The notes under the pieces: generated by a model
The model's database searches: none
What the model was told of the DNA's origin: nothing
Seen by the model: the letters and a program-made list of their open reading frames with translations, nothing else
Translations under genes and position numbers: made by a program
In this document: positions 8,861-19,282 of the stretch, piece after piece
How the letters are laid out: each line of letters opens with the position of its first letter
Numbering within the stretch: the stretch's first letter is position 1
Assembly (NCBI RefSeq): GCF_019166065.1
Contig: NZ_JAHTBN010000001.1
Coordinates: forward strand, 186,001 to 250,000
Origin: Candidimonas humi
GTDB taxonomy: Bacteria > Pseudomonadota > Gammaproteobacteria > Burkholderiales > Burkholderiaceae_B
Reading direction: 5' to 3'
Length of the DNA stretch: 64,000 nt

Positions 8861-9565
8861 ATGCCATTGTCCAAACGCGCCCTGGCGGAATTGATCGGAA
8901 CCTTCTGGCTGGTATTCGGCGGCTGCGGCAGCGCCGTGCTGGCCGCGGGCTTTCCGCAATTCGGCATAGGCTTCGCGGGAGTCGCCCTGGCGTTCGGGCT
9001 GACCTTGCTGACCATGGCTTTCGCCATCGGCCATATTTCGGGCTGCCACTTGAATCCGGCAGTTTCCATAGGCCTGGCCGCGGGCGGGCGCTTTCCCGCT
9101 CGCGAGCTGCCGGCCTATATCGTTGCGCAAGTGATAGGCGCCATCATCGCGGCCTCGGTGCTGTATGTCATCGCCAGCGGCAAGGCCGGATTCAGCCTGT
9201 CGGCGGGCCTGGCCTCGAATGGCTACGGCGCGCACTCGCCGGGCGGATACCCCTTGCTGTCCTGCGCAGTGATAGAAGTGGTGATGACCGCGGCATTCCT
9301 GTTCGTGATCATGGGCGCCACCGACAAGCGGGCGCCGGCGGCCCTGGCGCCGATCGCGATCGGCCTGTGCCTAACCTTGATCCACCTGGTCACCATCCCG
9401 GTAACCAATACCTCGGTCAACCCGGCGCGCAGCACGGGGCCAGCCTTGCTCGTCGGCGATTGGGCCCTGTCGCAGCTATGGCTGTTCTGGGTCGCGCCCA
9501 TCGTGGGCGGCATCATCGGCGCGCTGATCTACCGTTGCGTGGCTGGCGAGCCGCCGCGCGACTGA
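8861..9565 (+). CDS. aqpZ: Aquaporin Z
   Basis: Six-helix water channel of 234 residues in the inner membrane. Both NPA boxes are present ([14 protein letters not shown] and [13 protein letters not shown]), as is the typical start [27 protein letters not shown]. The start at 8861 is preceded by AACAGGAGAAAGTC, a good ribosome-binding site. The ORF is open for 56 codons upstream, but that part has no aquaporin similarity. Tag follows after 56 bases on the same strand and may be co-transcribed. Confidence 0.96.
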   Translation: MPLSKRALAELIGTFWLVFGGCGSAVLAAGFPQFGIGFAGVALAFGLTLLTMAFAIGHISGCHLNPAVSIGLAAGGRFPARELPAYIVAQVIGAIIAASVLYVIASGKAGFSLSAGLASNGYGAHSPGGYPLLSCAVIEVVMTAAFLFVIMGATDKRAPAALAPIAIGLCLTLIHLVTIPVTNTSVNPARSTGPALLVGDWALSQLWLFWVAPIVGGIIGALIYRCVAGEPPRD

Positions 9566-9621
9566 GTGTTCTATAGTACGGTCATTCGACTGCGGCCGCG
9601 GCCGCCAACGGAGTGATCGAT

Positions 9622-10269
9622 ATGGGCGAGAATCGGGCAGCCGCAAGCGGCCTGTTTGCGGGCGAAGACAAGCTCAAGCGCTGCATCTGGTGCCAGGCGA
9701 GCGAGGCCTATCGCCATTACCACGACCATGAGTGGGGCTTTCCCGTCATCGACGAGACGCGGCTGTTCGAGAAGATCTGCCTGGAAGGTTTCCAGGCAGG
9801 CCTCAGTTGGAGCACCATCCTGCACAAGCGCCCGGCGTTTCGCGAGGCTTTCGCCGGCTTCGACATGGAACGCGTGGCGCGCTTCGGCGCGCGCGACGTG
9901 CAGCGCCTGATGGACAATGCCGGCATCGTGCGCCATCGCGGCAAGATCGATTCGGCGATCAATAACGCAAAACGGGCGATCGAGCTGCGCGAGCAGTACG
10001 GCTCGCTGGCGGCCTACTTGTGGCGCTACGAACCCGAACGCGCATCGCGCCCGAAACGCATCACCTACGAGGCGCTGCGTACCATGACGACGTCGCCCGA
10101 ATCGGTGGCCCTGTCCAAAGACTTGAAAAAACGCGGCTGGACCTTCGTGGGCCCCACCACCATGTATGCGCTGATGCAGGCCATGGGGCTGGTCAACGAT
10201 CACGTCGACGGTTGCCACGCCCGCAAGCAGGCGCTGGCGGCCCGCGTCGACTTGCAGGTTCCGGTTTGA
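9622..10269 (+). CDS. tag: DNA-3-methyladenine glycosylase I
   Basis: Base-excision-repair glycosylase that removes 3-methyladenine from alkylated DNA, 215 residues. The family signature is clear: KRCIWCQASEAYRHYHDHEWGFPV, GFQAGLSWSTILHKR, and C-terminal GPTTMYALMQAMGLVNDHVDGC. The Cys of CIWC, the early His and the HVDGCH region supply the zinc site known in this family. I chose ATG 9622 over the in-frame GTG at 9613 because GGAG at 9610-9613 is correctly spaced for it. It follows aqpZ closely. Confidence 0.96.
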   Translation: MGENRAAASGLFAGEDKLKRCIWCQASEAYRHYHDHEWGFPVIDETRLFEKICLEGFQAGLSWSTILHKRPAFREAFAGFDMERVARFGARDVQRLMDNAGIVRHRGKIDSAINNAKRAIELREQYGSLAAYLWRYEPERASRPKRITYEALRTMTTSPESVALSKDLKKRGWTFVGPTTMYALMQAMGLVNDHVDGCHARKQALAARVDLQVPV

Positions 10270-10353
10270 TGCGGGCCCGGTTTTTGCGGGCCCGGCTTAC
10301 GCGGATGTGACCCCGGACGGCGATGCCCGGGGATCCGTATCCGCGCGGCGCCT

Positions 10354-11763
<1,410 letters not shown>

Positions 11764-11806
11764 TCATTGTACGCGGTCGCCGTGCGGCCCGCAGGGCGGC
11801 GCGAAC

Positions 11807-12820
11807 TCAGAATGCGCTTTCGGCCAGGTTTTTCTCTTCGAGTATGTCGCGCAAGGTATTGGACCGCGAGTGCCCCCCGAAGCAGCAGTCTGCGGCTTCG
11901 TCGGCCAGCCCGCAGCCGCCCAGCAGCGGGCAGCGGCCGAAAAGCTCCGCCAGCCAGTCCACGAACACACGCACTTTGGGCGACAAATGCCGGTTGCGCA
12001 GGTAGACCACTGAAATAGGCATGGGCGCGGGCACGCATGCCGGCAGCACCTCGCGCAGCGCGCCCGATTCCAGGTGCGGCAGCACCATGTAGCGCGCCAC
12101 CTGGATCAGCCCGAAGCCCTGCAAGGCGCAGGCCACGTAGGCTTCCGCGTCGTTGACCGAGACGGTGCTGGACATGGCCACATCGGTGGCGGCGCCGTCG
12201 ATCATGAAACTCCAGTCGATATTGCGCCCAGTGCGGCTGGAAAAATAGTTCACCGCGTAATGGTTCTGCAGGTCTTCCAGGCTTGCGGGTTCGCCATGCC
12301 TTTCCAGATAGGACGGCGCCGCGCAAGTGACGCTGGAGAAAGTGCCTATGCGCTTGGCCACCATGCTGGAGTCCTGCAGGGCGCCCACGCGTATCGCGCA
12401 GTCCACCGCTTCCTGCACCAGGTCCACGGGACGGTCGCCCAGGCCTATGGCCAGTTCGATGTCCGGGTAGCGGCTGTGGAACTCGCATAGCGCGGGAATC
12501 AGGACCAGCCTGCCTATGGACGAAGGCGCATCGATGCGCAGGCGCCCCTTGGGGCCGCGGGTCACGTCCTGGAAGGCCGCTTCCGCTTCTTCCAGGTCGG
12601 CCAGGATGGCGGCGCAGCGTTCGTAATAGGCGGCGCCGTCCGGCGTCAGGCTGAGCCGGCGGGTGCTGCGGTTCAAGAGCCGCACTTGCAGGCGGCGCTC
12701 CAGCCTCTGGATGGCGTTGGTCACGGTTGCGCGGGGCAGGCCCAGGCTGTCGGCGGCCTTGGTAAAGCTGTTGGCATCGACGACGCGCATGAAGACTTGC
12801 ATGGCTTGGAAGCGGTCCAT
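11807..12820 (-). CDS. LysR-family regulator, divergent from an RND efflux operon
   Basis: 337 residues with an N-terminal winged HTH (MDRFQAMQVFMRVVDANSFTKAADSLGLPRATVTNAIQRLERRL) and a LysR effector domain. The C-terminus is extended and Cys-rich (GRCPLLGGCGLADEAADCCFGG), unusual for the family and possibly a metal or redox site. The start at 12820 matches the family; the frame is open 32 codons upstream. Its divergent position next to the efflux genes suggests that it controls them and itself. The inducer is unknown. Confidence 0.9.
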   Translation of the reverse strand: MDRFQAMQVFMRVVDANSFTKAADSLGLPRATVTNAIQRLERRLQVRLLNRSTRRLSLTPDGAAYYERCAAILADLEEAEAAFQDVTRGPKGRLRIDAPSSIGRLVLIPALCEFHSRYPDIELAIGLGDRPVDLVQEAVDCAIRVGALQDSSMVAKRIGTFSSVTCAAPSYLERHGEPASLEDLQNHYAVNYFSSRTGRNIDWSFMIDGAATDVAMSSTVSVNDAEAYVACALQGFGLIQVARYMVLPHLESGALREVLPACVPAPMPISVVYLRNRHLSPKVRVFVDWLAELFGRCPLLGGCGLADEAADCCFGGHSRSNTLRDILEEKNLAESAF

Positions 12821-13131
12821 GGATGGATTCCCGGAGGCGTGTCGGGCGCAGCGCGGCCGTGCTGGACGGAAGCTGCGCCGGACGGATTGTTCATTCTGGA
12901 TGAATAGTGTTCGCAAATAATAGATATTTATCTGGATTCAATCAACATTAATAATGCATACCTTTCGGACGATTCCGCCGGCGCCCGCGATGGCTGCCCG
13001 CGGCGACTGGCCCTGGGGAGGGCCGCGCCGCGTGGGCTGGAACTTGTCGGCCCGTCGAGGCCCGCGCCCTCAGGGGTGGCCTGACGACACGGCCGGCGGA
13101 TACGCGAATCACAATATCCAAGAGGGATTCC
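12821..13131. promoter_or_regulatory. Divergent control region between LysR gene and RND operon
   Basis: 311 bases without a gene. A LysR-type dyad TTCAT-TCTGG-ATGAA lies at 12890-12904, 70 bases from the LysR start, and an AT-rich block follows at 12915-12960, the likeliest position for the promoters. The efflux operon start codon at 13132 has the upstream AGAGGG ribosome-binding site. Operator function is inferred from symmetry and position. Confidence 0.55.
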
Positions 13132-14325
13132 ATGCATTTCCCATACAAACGATCGGCCTTTGCGGCCATCGCCCTGTTGGCCGCCATGGGCGGCGGGTTT
13201 GCCGCCCTGCATTCCGACGCGAGCCAGGCAAAGGCCGGCGCCGCGTCACAGGCTCCTGCCGTCCCGGTCGACGCGGCCGCGGCGCTCGGCCGCGACATAA
13301 CCGACTGGCATGAATATTCCGGCCGGCTCGAAGCCGTGAACCGGGTCGAGATCCGGCCGCTGGTGTCCGGCACCTTGATCGCCGTGCACTTCAAGGACGG
13401 CAGCCTGGTGCACAAGGGCGACGAACTGTTCACCATCGATCCGCGCCCCTATGCTGCCGCAGTGGATCGCGCACGCGCCCAATTGGCGGCGGCGCGCGCC
13501 CGGGCCGCCTATGCGGATTCCGACCTGGCCCGCGGCCGGCGCCTGCTGGCCGACAACGCCATCGCGCGGCGCGATTTCGACGAGAAGCGCAACGTCCAGC
13601 GCGTGGCCGCGGCCGATCTGCAGGCGGCGCAGGCCGCGCTGGAATCCGCGCAGCTCGACCTGGAACACACGCGCATCGTCGCGCCGATTTCGGGCCGGGT
13701 CTCGCGCGCCGAAATTACCCCGGGCAATGTGGTGTCGGCCGACGCAGGCTCCAGGCCGCTGACTACCCTGGTGTCGGTGGCGCGCATGTATGCCTCGTTC
13801 AATGTGGACGAGCAAAGTTTCCTGCAGTTCGTCGCACCGGCCCACGGGGCGCAGTTGCCGGTGTACCTGGGCCTGGCCGACGAGCGCGGCTATCCGCGCA
13901 AGGGCCGGCTGGAATCCGTGGACAACCGGCTGGATACCGCTAGCGGCACCATACGCGTAAGGGCGGTGTTCGACAACGCCGACGGCGCACTCGTGCCCGG
14001 GCTGTATGCCCGCATCCGGCTGGGCGGCGGCGTCCCGCACCCGGCGGTGCTGGTCGACGAAAAAGCGGTGGGCACCGACCAGGACAAGCGCTATGTGATC
14101 GTCATCGATGCCGCGGGCCGCGCCCATTATCGCGGCGTGCGCATAGGAAGCGCCTACGAGGGCTACCGGGTCGTCGAAAGCGGCCTGAAACCGGGCGAGC
14201 GCATCGTCGTCGACGGCCTGCAGCGCGTGCGCCCCGGCGACAGGCTGAATGCCAGGACGGTCTCCATGCAAGGGGCCGACGCGAACCTGGCGGCGGCCGA
14301 GCCTGCGGGCGCCGGCAAATCCTGA
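13132..14325 (+). CDS. RND efflux periplasmic adaptor (membrane fusion protein, MexE/AcrA type)
   Basis: 397-residue adaptor joining an inner-membrane RND pump to an outer-membrane channel. An N-terminal membrane/signal segment (FAAIALLAAMGGGFAALH) lacks a lipobox cysteine, unlike AcrA. The lipoyl half-motifs (RVEIRPLVSGTLIAVHFKDG and DLEHTRIVAPISGRVSRAEI) flank a coiled-coil hairpin of about residues 100-170, rich in Ala/Arg heptads. The beta-barrel region follows (DTASGTIRVRAVFDN). It is first gene of the operon, divergent from the LysR gene. Confidence 0.94.
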   Translation: MHFPYKRSAFAAIALLAAMGGGFAALHSDASQAKAGAASQAPAVPVDAAAALGRDITDWHEYSGRLEAVNRVEIRPLVSGTLIAVHFKDGSLVHKGDELFTIDPRPYAAAVDRARAQLAAARARAAYADSDLARGRRLLADNAIARRDFDEKRNVQRVAAADLQAAQAALESAQLDLEHTRIVAPISGRVSRAEITPGNVVSADAGSRPLTTLVSVARMYASFNVDEQSFLQFVAPAHGAQLPVYLGLADERGYPRKGRLESVDNRLDTASGTIRVRAVFDNADGALVPGLYARIRLGGGVPHPAVLVDEKAVGTDQDKRYVIVIDAAGRAHYRGVRIGSAYEGYRVVESGLKPGERIVVDGLQRVRPGDRLNARTVSMQGADANLAAAEPAGAGKS

Positions 14326-14510
14326 GCGCGCCGCGCCGGCCCGGACGCTGACTCGACTGCCGCAACGCGGCGCTCGGGGCCTGGCCGGCCGCCCGAGGGC
14401 CCCGCGTGTCCCCGGGACAAGCCGGGCGCCGGGCCGCGCAGGCCGCGGCAAGCTGGTGCGCCAAGATGGGCGCGGCCCTCCGCTTGCGCCACACATCAAT
14501 CGGAAACTCC

Positions 14511-17500
14511 ATGAATATCTCGAAATTCTTCATCGACAGGCCCATATTCGCCGGCGTGCTGTCGATCCTGATCCTGCTGGCCGGCGCGCTGGCGATGTTC
14601 CGCCTGCCGATATCGGAATACCCCGAGGTCGTGCCGCCTTCGGTGGTGGTGCGTGCGCAATACCCGGGGGCCAATCCCAAGGTCATCGCCGAAACGGTCG
14701 CCGCGCCGCTGGAAGAAGCTATCAATGGCGTGGAAGACATGCTGTACATGCAATCCCAGGCCAATAGCGACGGCAATCTGACCTTGACGGTGAATTTCCG
14801 CCTGGGCGTGGACCCCGACAAGGCCCAGCAACTGGTGCAGAATCGCGTGGCGCAGGCGCTGCCGCGCCTGCCCGAGGACGTGCAGCGCCTCGGCGTCACG
14901 ACGGTCAAGAGTTCGCCCACGCTGACCATGGTGGTGCACTTGATCTCGCCCGACAATCGCTATGACATGACGTACCTGCGCAATTATGCGGTGCTGAATG
15001 TGAAAGACCGGCTGGCGCGCATCCCCGGCGTGGGCGAAGTGCAGCTCTGGGGCGCGGGCGACTATGCCATGCGCGTCTGGCTCGATCCGCACAAGGTGGC
15101 GCAGCGCGGCCTGACGGCGGCCGACGTGGTGGCGGCCATACGCGAGCAGAACGTGCAGGTAGCCGCCGGCGTGATCGGCGCGGCGCCCAGTTCGCCCGAC
15201 GTGCCCATGCAGTTGTCCGTCAATGCCCAGGGACGCCTGCACACTGCGGAAGACTTCGCCAATATCGTGCTCAAGACTTCGGACGATGGCGCGGTGACCC
15301 GGCTGGGCGACGTGGCGCGCGTGGAATTGGCGGCTTCGGAATACGGGCTGCGTTCGCTGCTGGACAACAAGCCGGCGGTGGCGCTGGGCATCATGCAGTC
15401 GCCGGGCGCCAATGCGCTGGCGGTTTCCGACCAGGTCCGGGCGGCCATGAAAGAACTGTCCGCCGACTTCCCGGGCTCGGTGCAGTACCGCATTGTCTAT
15501 GATCCGACGCAGTTCGTGCGTTCCAGCATCAAGGCAGTGGTCGAGACGCTGCTGGAAGCCATCGCCCTGGTGGTGCTGGTGGTGATCGTGTTCCTGCAGA
15601 CCTGGCGCGCCTCCATCATCCCGCTGCTGGCGGTGCCGGTCTCCATCATCGGCACTTTCTCCCTGCTGCTGGCCTTCGGCTACACCATCAATGCGCTGTC
15701 GCTGTTCGGGCTGGTGCTGGCCATAGGCATCGTGGTCGACGATGCCATCGTGGTGGTGGAAAACGTCGAACGCAACATCGCCGCCGGCCTCGCGCCGCGC
15801 GCGGCTACCTATCGCGCCATGCGCGAAGTCAGCGGCCCCATCATCGCCATCGCGCTGACGCTGGTGGCGGTGTTCGTGCCCATGGCTTTCATTACCGGCC
15901 TGAGCGGGCAGTTCTTCAAGCAGTTCGCCATGACGATCGCCATTTCGACGGTGATCTCGGCCTTCAATTCGCTGACGCTGTCGCCGGCCCTGGCGGCGCT
16001 GCTGCTCAAGGGGCACGATGCGAAGCCCGATGCGCTGACCCGTGTCATGAACCGCGTGCTCGGCGGCTTCTTCGCGCGCTTCAACCGGTTTTTCGGCTGG
16101 TCCTCGCGGCGCTATTCCACGGGCGTGTCGGGAGTGATCGCGCGCAAGGCATCCTCCATGGGGGTGTACCTGCTGCTCCTGGCGCTTACGGCGGGCGTGT
16201 CCTATATCGTTCCGGGCGGCTTCGTGCCGGCGCAGGACAAGCAATACCTGATCGCCTTCGCCCAGTTGCCCAGCGGCGCATCGCTGGACCGCACGGAATC
16301 GGTGATACGCAGCATGAGCGACATAGGCCTGAAGCAGCCCGGCGTCGAAGACGCGGTGGCATTTCCCGGCCTGTCCATCAACGGCTTTACCAACAGTTCC
16401 AGCGCCGGCATCGTGTTTTTCACGCTCAAGCCCTTCGGCCAGCGCCGTGGCGCCGACTTGTCCGCGCAGGCCATCACCGCCGCGCTCAACCAGAAGTTCG
16501 CCGCCATCAAATCGTCCTTCATCGCCGTCTTTCCGCCGCCGCCGGTCATGGGGCTGGGCACCATGGGCGGCTTCAAGCTGGAACTGGAGGACAGGGGTGC
16601 GCTGGGCTACAACCAGCTCTATGCCGCGACCCAGGCCTTCCTGGCCCAGGCGCGCAAGACGCCGGAACTCGGCCCGGCGTTTTCCAGCTACGAGGTTAAT
16701 GTGCCGCAACTGGACGTAGACCTGGATCGCGTCAAGGCCAAGCAACTGGGCATACCCGTTACCGATGTGTTCGACACGATGCAGATCTACCTCGGATCGC
16801 TGTACGTGAACGACTTCAACCGCTTCGGCCGCGTGTACCAGGTGCGGGTGCAGGCCGATGCGCCGTTCCGCGCGCGACCCGAGGACATCCTGCAGCTTAA
16901 GACCCGCAACAGGGCCGGCGACATGGTGCCGCTGTCGACGCTGGTGAAGGTCGAGCCCGGCCATGGGCCCGAGATGGTGGTGCGCTACAACGGCTACACG
17001 GCGGCCGACATCAACGGCGGCCCGGCGCCCGGCTATTCGTCGGACCAGGCGCAGGCCGCCGCCGAGCGCATCGCCGCGCAAACCCTGCCGCGCGGTGTCA
17101 AGTTCGAATGGACGGACCTGACCTATCAGCAGATCCTGGTGGGCAATGCCGGCGTCTGGGTGTTTCCCATCAGTGTGCTGCTGGTGTTCCTGGTGCTGGC
17201 CGCCTTGTATGAAAGCCTGGCGCTGCCGCTGGCGGTGATCATGATCGTGCCCATGGGCGTGCTGGCCGCGCTGACCGGCGTCTGGCTGACGCGCGGCGAC
17301 AACAACATCTTCACCCAGATCGGCCTGATGGTGCTGGTGGGCCTGGCTTGCAAGAACGCCATCCTGATCGTGGAGTTCGCCCGCGAACTGGAACTGCAAG
17401 GCAGCAGCGCGGTAAAGGCGGCGATCGAGGCATGCCGCCTGCGCTTGCGGCCCATCCTGATGACGTCGATCGCCTTCATCATGGGCGTGGTGCCCCTGGT

Positions 17501-17720
17501 CACCGCCAGCGGCGCGGGGTCCGAAATGCGCCATGCCATGGGCGTGGCGGTGTTCTTCGGCATGCTCGGGGTGACGTTCTTCGGGCTCTTCCTGACGCCG
17601 GTGTTCTATGTGCTGCTGCGCGCGCTGGGCAAGCGCAGCCTGCATTCGGCCGCGCGACACGAGGCCCCGGCGCCGCTGGGCGCGGCCGCGGGCGAGGCGC
17701 AAGACGCGCCTTCCGCCTGA
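14511..17720 (+). CDS. RND multidrug efflux permease (HAE1 family, MexF/AcrB type)
   Basis: Proton-driven inner-membrane transporter of 1,069 residues, expected to have 12 transmembrane helices and two large periplasmic loops. The start MNISKFFIDRPIFAGVLSILI is diagnostic; GVLSILILLAGALAMFRLPISEYP, the TM4 segment with the paired acids (GLVLAIGIVVDDAIVVVENVERN) and FFGLFLTPVFYVLLR are typical. I used 14511; the ORF extends 35 codons upstream without family similarity. There is a 185-base gap to the adaptor. Substrates cannot be read from the sequence, but HAE1 pumps export hydrophobic and amphiphilic compounds. Confidence 0.96.
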   Translation: MNISKFFIDRPIFAGVLSILILLAGALAMFRLPISEYPEVVPPSVVVRAQYPGANPKVIAETVAAPLEEAINGVEDMLYMQSQANSDGNLTLTVNFRLGVDPDKAQQLVQNRVAQALPRLPEDVQRLGVTTVKSSPTLTMVVHLISPDNRYDMTYLRNYAVLNVKDRLARIPGVGEVQLWGAGDYAMRVWLDPHKVAQRGLTAADVVAAIREQNVQVAAGVIGAAPSSPDVPMQLSVNAQGRLHTAEDFANIVLKTSDDGAVTRLGDVARVELAASEYGLRSLLDNKPAVALGIMQSPGANALAVSDQVRAAMKELSADFPGSVQYRIVYDPTQFVRSSIKAVVETLLEAIALVVLVVIVFLQTWRASIIPLLAVPVSIIGTFSLLLAFGYTINALSLFGLVLAIGIVVDDAIVVVENVERNIAAGLAPRAATYRAMREVSGPIIAIALTLVAVFVPMAFITGLSGQFFKQFAMTIAISTVISAFNSLTLSPALAALLLKGHDAKPDALTRVMNRVLGGFFARFNRFFGWSSRRYSTGVSGVIARKASSMGVYLLLLALTAGVSYIVPGGFVPAQDKQYLIAFAQLPSGASLDRTESVIRSMSDIGLKQPGVEDAVAFPGLSINGFTNSSSAGIVFFTLKPFGQRRGADLSAQAITAALNQKFAAIKSSFIAVFPPPPVMGLGTMGGFKLELEDRGALGYNQLYAATQAFLAQARKTPELGPAFSSYEVNVPQLDVDLDRVKAKQLGIPVTDVFDTMQIYLGSLYVNDFNRFGRVYQVRVQADAPFRARPEDILQLKTRNRAGDMVPLSTLVKVEPGHGPEMVVRYNGYTAADINGGPAPGYSSDQAQAAAERIAAQTLPRGVKFEWTDLTYQQILVGNAGVWVFPISVLLVFLVLAALYESLALPLAVIMIVPMGVLAALTGVWLTRGDNNIFTQIGLMVLVGLACKNAILIVEFARELELQGSSAVKAAIEACRLRLRPILMTSIAFIMGVVPLVTASGAGSEMRHAMGVAVFFGMLGVTFFGLFLTPVFYVLLRALGKRSLHSAARHEAPAPLGAAAGEAQDAPSA

Positions 17721-17746
17721 CACGTACCGCACTCTCTGGAATTTCT

Positions 17747-19282
17747 ATGTGGAACTTTGAAAAATTTATCGGCAAGGCCGGCAGGCTGTCGGCCGGCATG
17801 ATCCTGGCGCTATTGGCCGCCTGCGCCACGCAGCCGCGCTACCAGAAGCCGGCGGTGGACACGCCGCCGGCCTTCAAGGAGGCTTTCATGCCGGCGCAGG
17901 CGGCCCGGCAATGGAAGGCCGCGCAGCCCGCGGAAGCCCTGGCGCGCGGGCAGTGGTGGAAGATATTCGGCGATGCGCGGCTCGATGCGCTCGAGCAACA
18001 GGCCATGGCGGGCAACCACGACGTGCAGGCCGCGGCCGCGAGGCTCGGCCAGGCGCGCGCCATGTTGCGCGGCTCGCGTTCGGCGCTGCTGCCGCAGGTC
18101 GACGCGGGCTTCGGGCCGACCCGCCAGCGCGCGTCCAATGCGTCCCAGGGCTTGCCGCAGGACGCGCCCAATGCGCCCTTTACCTTGTGGCGCACGCAAC
18201 TGGGCATTTCGTACGAAGCCGATTTGTTCGGCCGGGTGTCCTCGTCCGTGGATGCCGCGACTGCCGACGCGCAGCGTAGCGCGGCCCTGTACCGCTCCGT
18301 CCTGCTTGCGCTGCAGGCCGACGTGGCGCAGGCCTATTACCGCATACGCGAGCTGGACGCCGAGCAGGCGCTCTACCACGAGACCGTGGGCTTGCGCGAA
18401 CATGCCTTGCAACTGATGCAGCGCCGCTACGCGGACGGCGACATCGGCCGGCTGGACGTGGCGCGGGCCGAATCCGAGCTGGCTTCGACGCAGTCCGATT
18501 CCCTGGGCATCGCGCGGCGCCGCGCCGCCGCCGAGCATGCGCTGGCGATACTGCTGGGCAAGGCGCCCGCGGAATTTTCCATGGCGGCGCAGCCCTTGCA
18601 GCGTGTGGCGGTGGATATCCCCGCAGGCCTGCCGTCGTCGCTGCTGGAACGGCGTCCGGACATCGCCGCGGCCGAGCGCGCCATGGCCGCGGCCAATGCC
18701 CGCGTGGGCGCGGCCCGCGCGGCATTCTTCCCGCGGCTGGACCTGACCGGCGCGCTGGGCTATGAATCCGCGCAGTTGAGCGATGTGTTCCTGTGGTCCA
18801 GCCGTACCTTCCTGGTCGGGCCGCTGGTGGGCACCATGCTGTCGCTGCCGATATTCGACGGCGGCAGGCGCCAGGCGGGCCTGGATCGCGCCCGTGCCCA
18901 ATACCAGGAAGACGTGGCCGACTATCGCCAGAAAGTGCTGGTGGCTTTCAGGGAAGTGGAAGACAGCCTTGCCAACCTGCGCATCCTAGGCCAGCAGACC
19001 CAGGTGCAGGACAGGGCGCTGCAGGCCTCCGCGTACGCCGCCCGCCTGCTGCACGTGCAATACCGGGAAGGCTCCATCAATTACCTGGACGTGATCGACG
19101 GCGACCGTGTCCTGCTGCAGCAGCGCCGCACGGCCGTGCAGCTGGACGGCGAGCGTGCCGCTGCAGCGGTGAGCCTGGTACGTGCGCTGGGCGGAGGCTG
19201 GGGCCGGCCGCAAGCGGCCGCGCGGGATCAGGCTCCGCCGTCCGTGGCCAGCCTGTCCATGGACGCCACCCGCCACCACTGA
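17747..19282 (+). CDS. Outer-membrane efflux lipoprotein (OprM/NodT family)
   Basis: 511-residue outer-membrane channel completing the tripartite efflux pump. The signal sequence ends in a lipobox (ILALLAAC), giving acylated Cys 26. The duplicated OEP domain is visible, with WWKIFGDARLDALEQQAMAGN at the start of repeat 1 and LPSSLLERRPDIAAAERAMAAANARVGAARAAFFP in repeat 2. The start lies 26 bases after the permease stop. The last 55 bases overlap tail-to-tail with the helicase gene on the other strand. Confidence 0.95.
   Translation: MWNFEKFIGKAGRLSAGMILALLAACATQPRYQKPAVDTPPAFKEAFMPAQAARQWKAAQPAEALARGQWWKIFGDARLDALEQQAMAGNHDVQAAAARLGQARAMLRGSRSALLPQVDAGFGPTRQRASNASQGLPQDAPNAPFTLWRTQLGISYEADLFGRVSSSVDAATADAQRSAALYRSVLLALQADVAQAYYRIRELDAEQALYHETVGLREHALQLMQRRYADGDIGRLDVARAESELASTQSDSLGIARRRAAAEHALAILLGKAPAEFSMAAQPLQRVAVDIPAGLPSSLLERRPDIAAAERAMAAANARVGAARAAFFPRLDLTGALGYESAQLSDVFLWSSRTFLVGPLVGTMLSLPIFDGGRRQAGLDRARAQYQEDVADYRQKVLVAFREVEDSLANLRILGQQTQVQDRALQASAYAARLLHVQYREGSINYLDVIDGDRVLLQQRRTAVQLDGERAAAAVSLVRALGGGWGRPQAAARDQAPPSVASLSMDATRHH

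Noticed and set aside
10270-10353. GGGCCCGG-rich repeats between tag and argG as a terminator
   Set aside because: GGGCCC is self-complementary, so several weak foldings exist and no T-run follows; not secure enough to annotate.
14496-17732. A 1,078-codon minus-strand ORF opposite the RND permease gene
   Set aside because: It is His/Arg/Gln-rich low-complexity sequence that mirrors the permease's codon bias; the sense gene has unmistakable family motifs.
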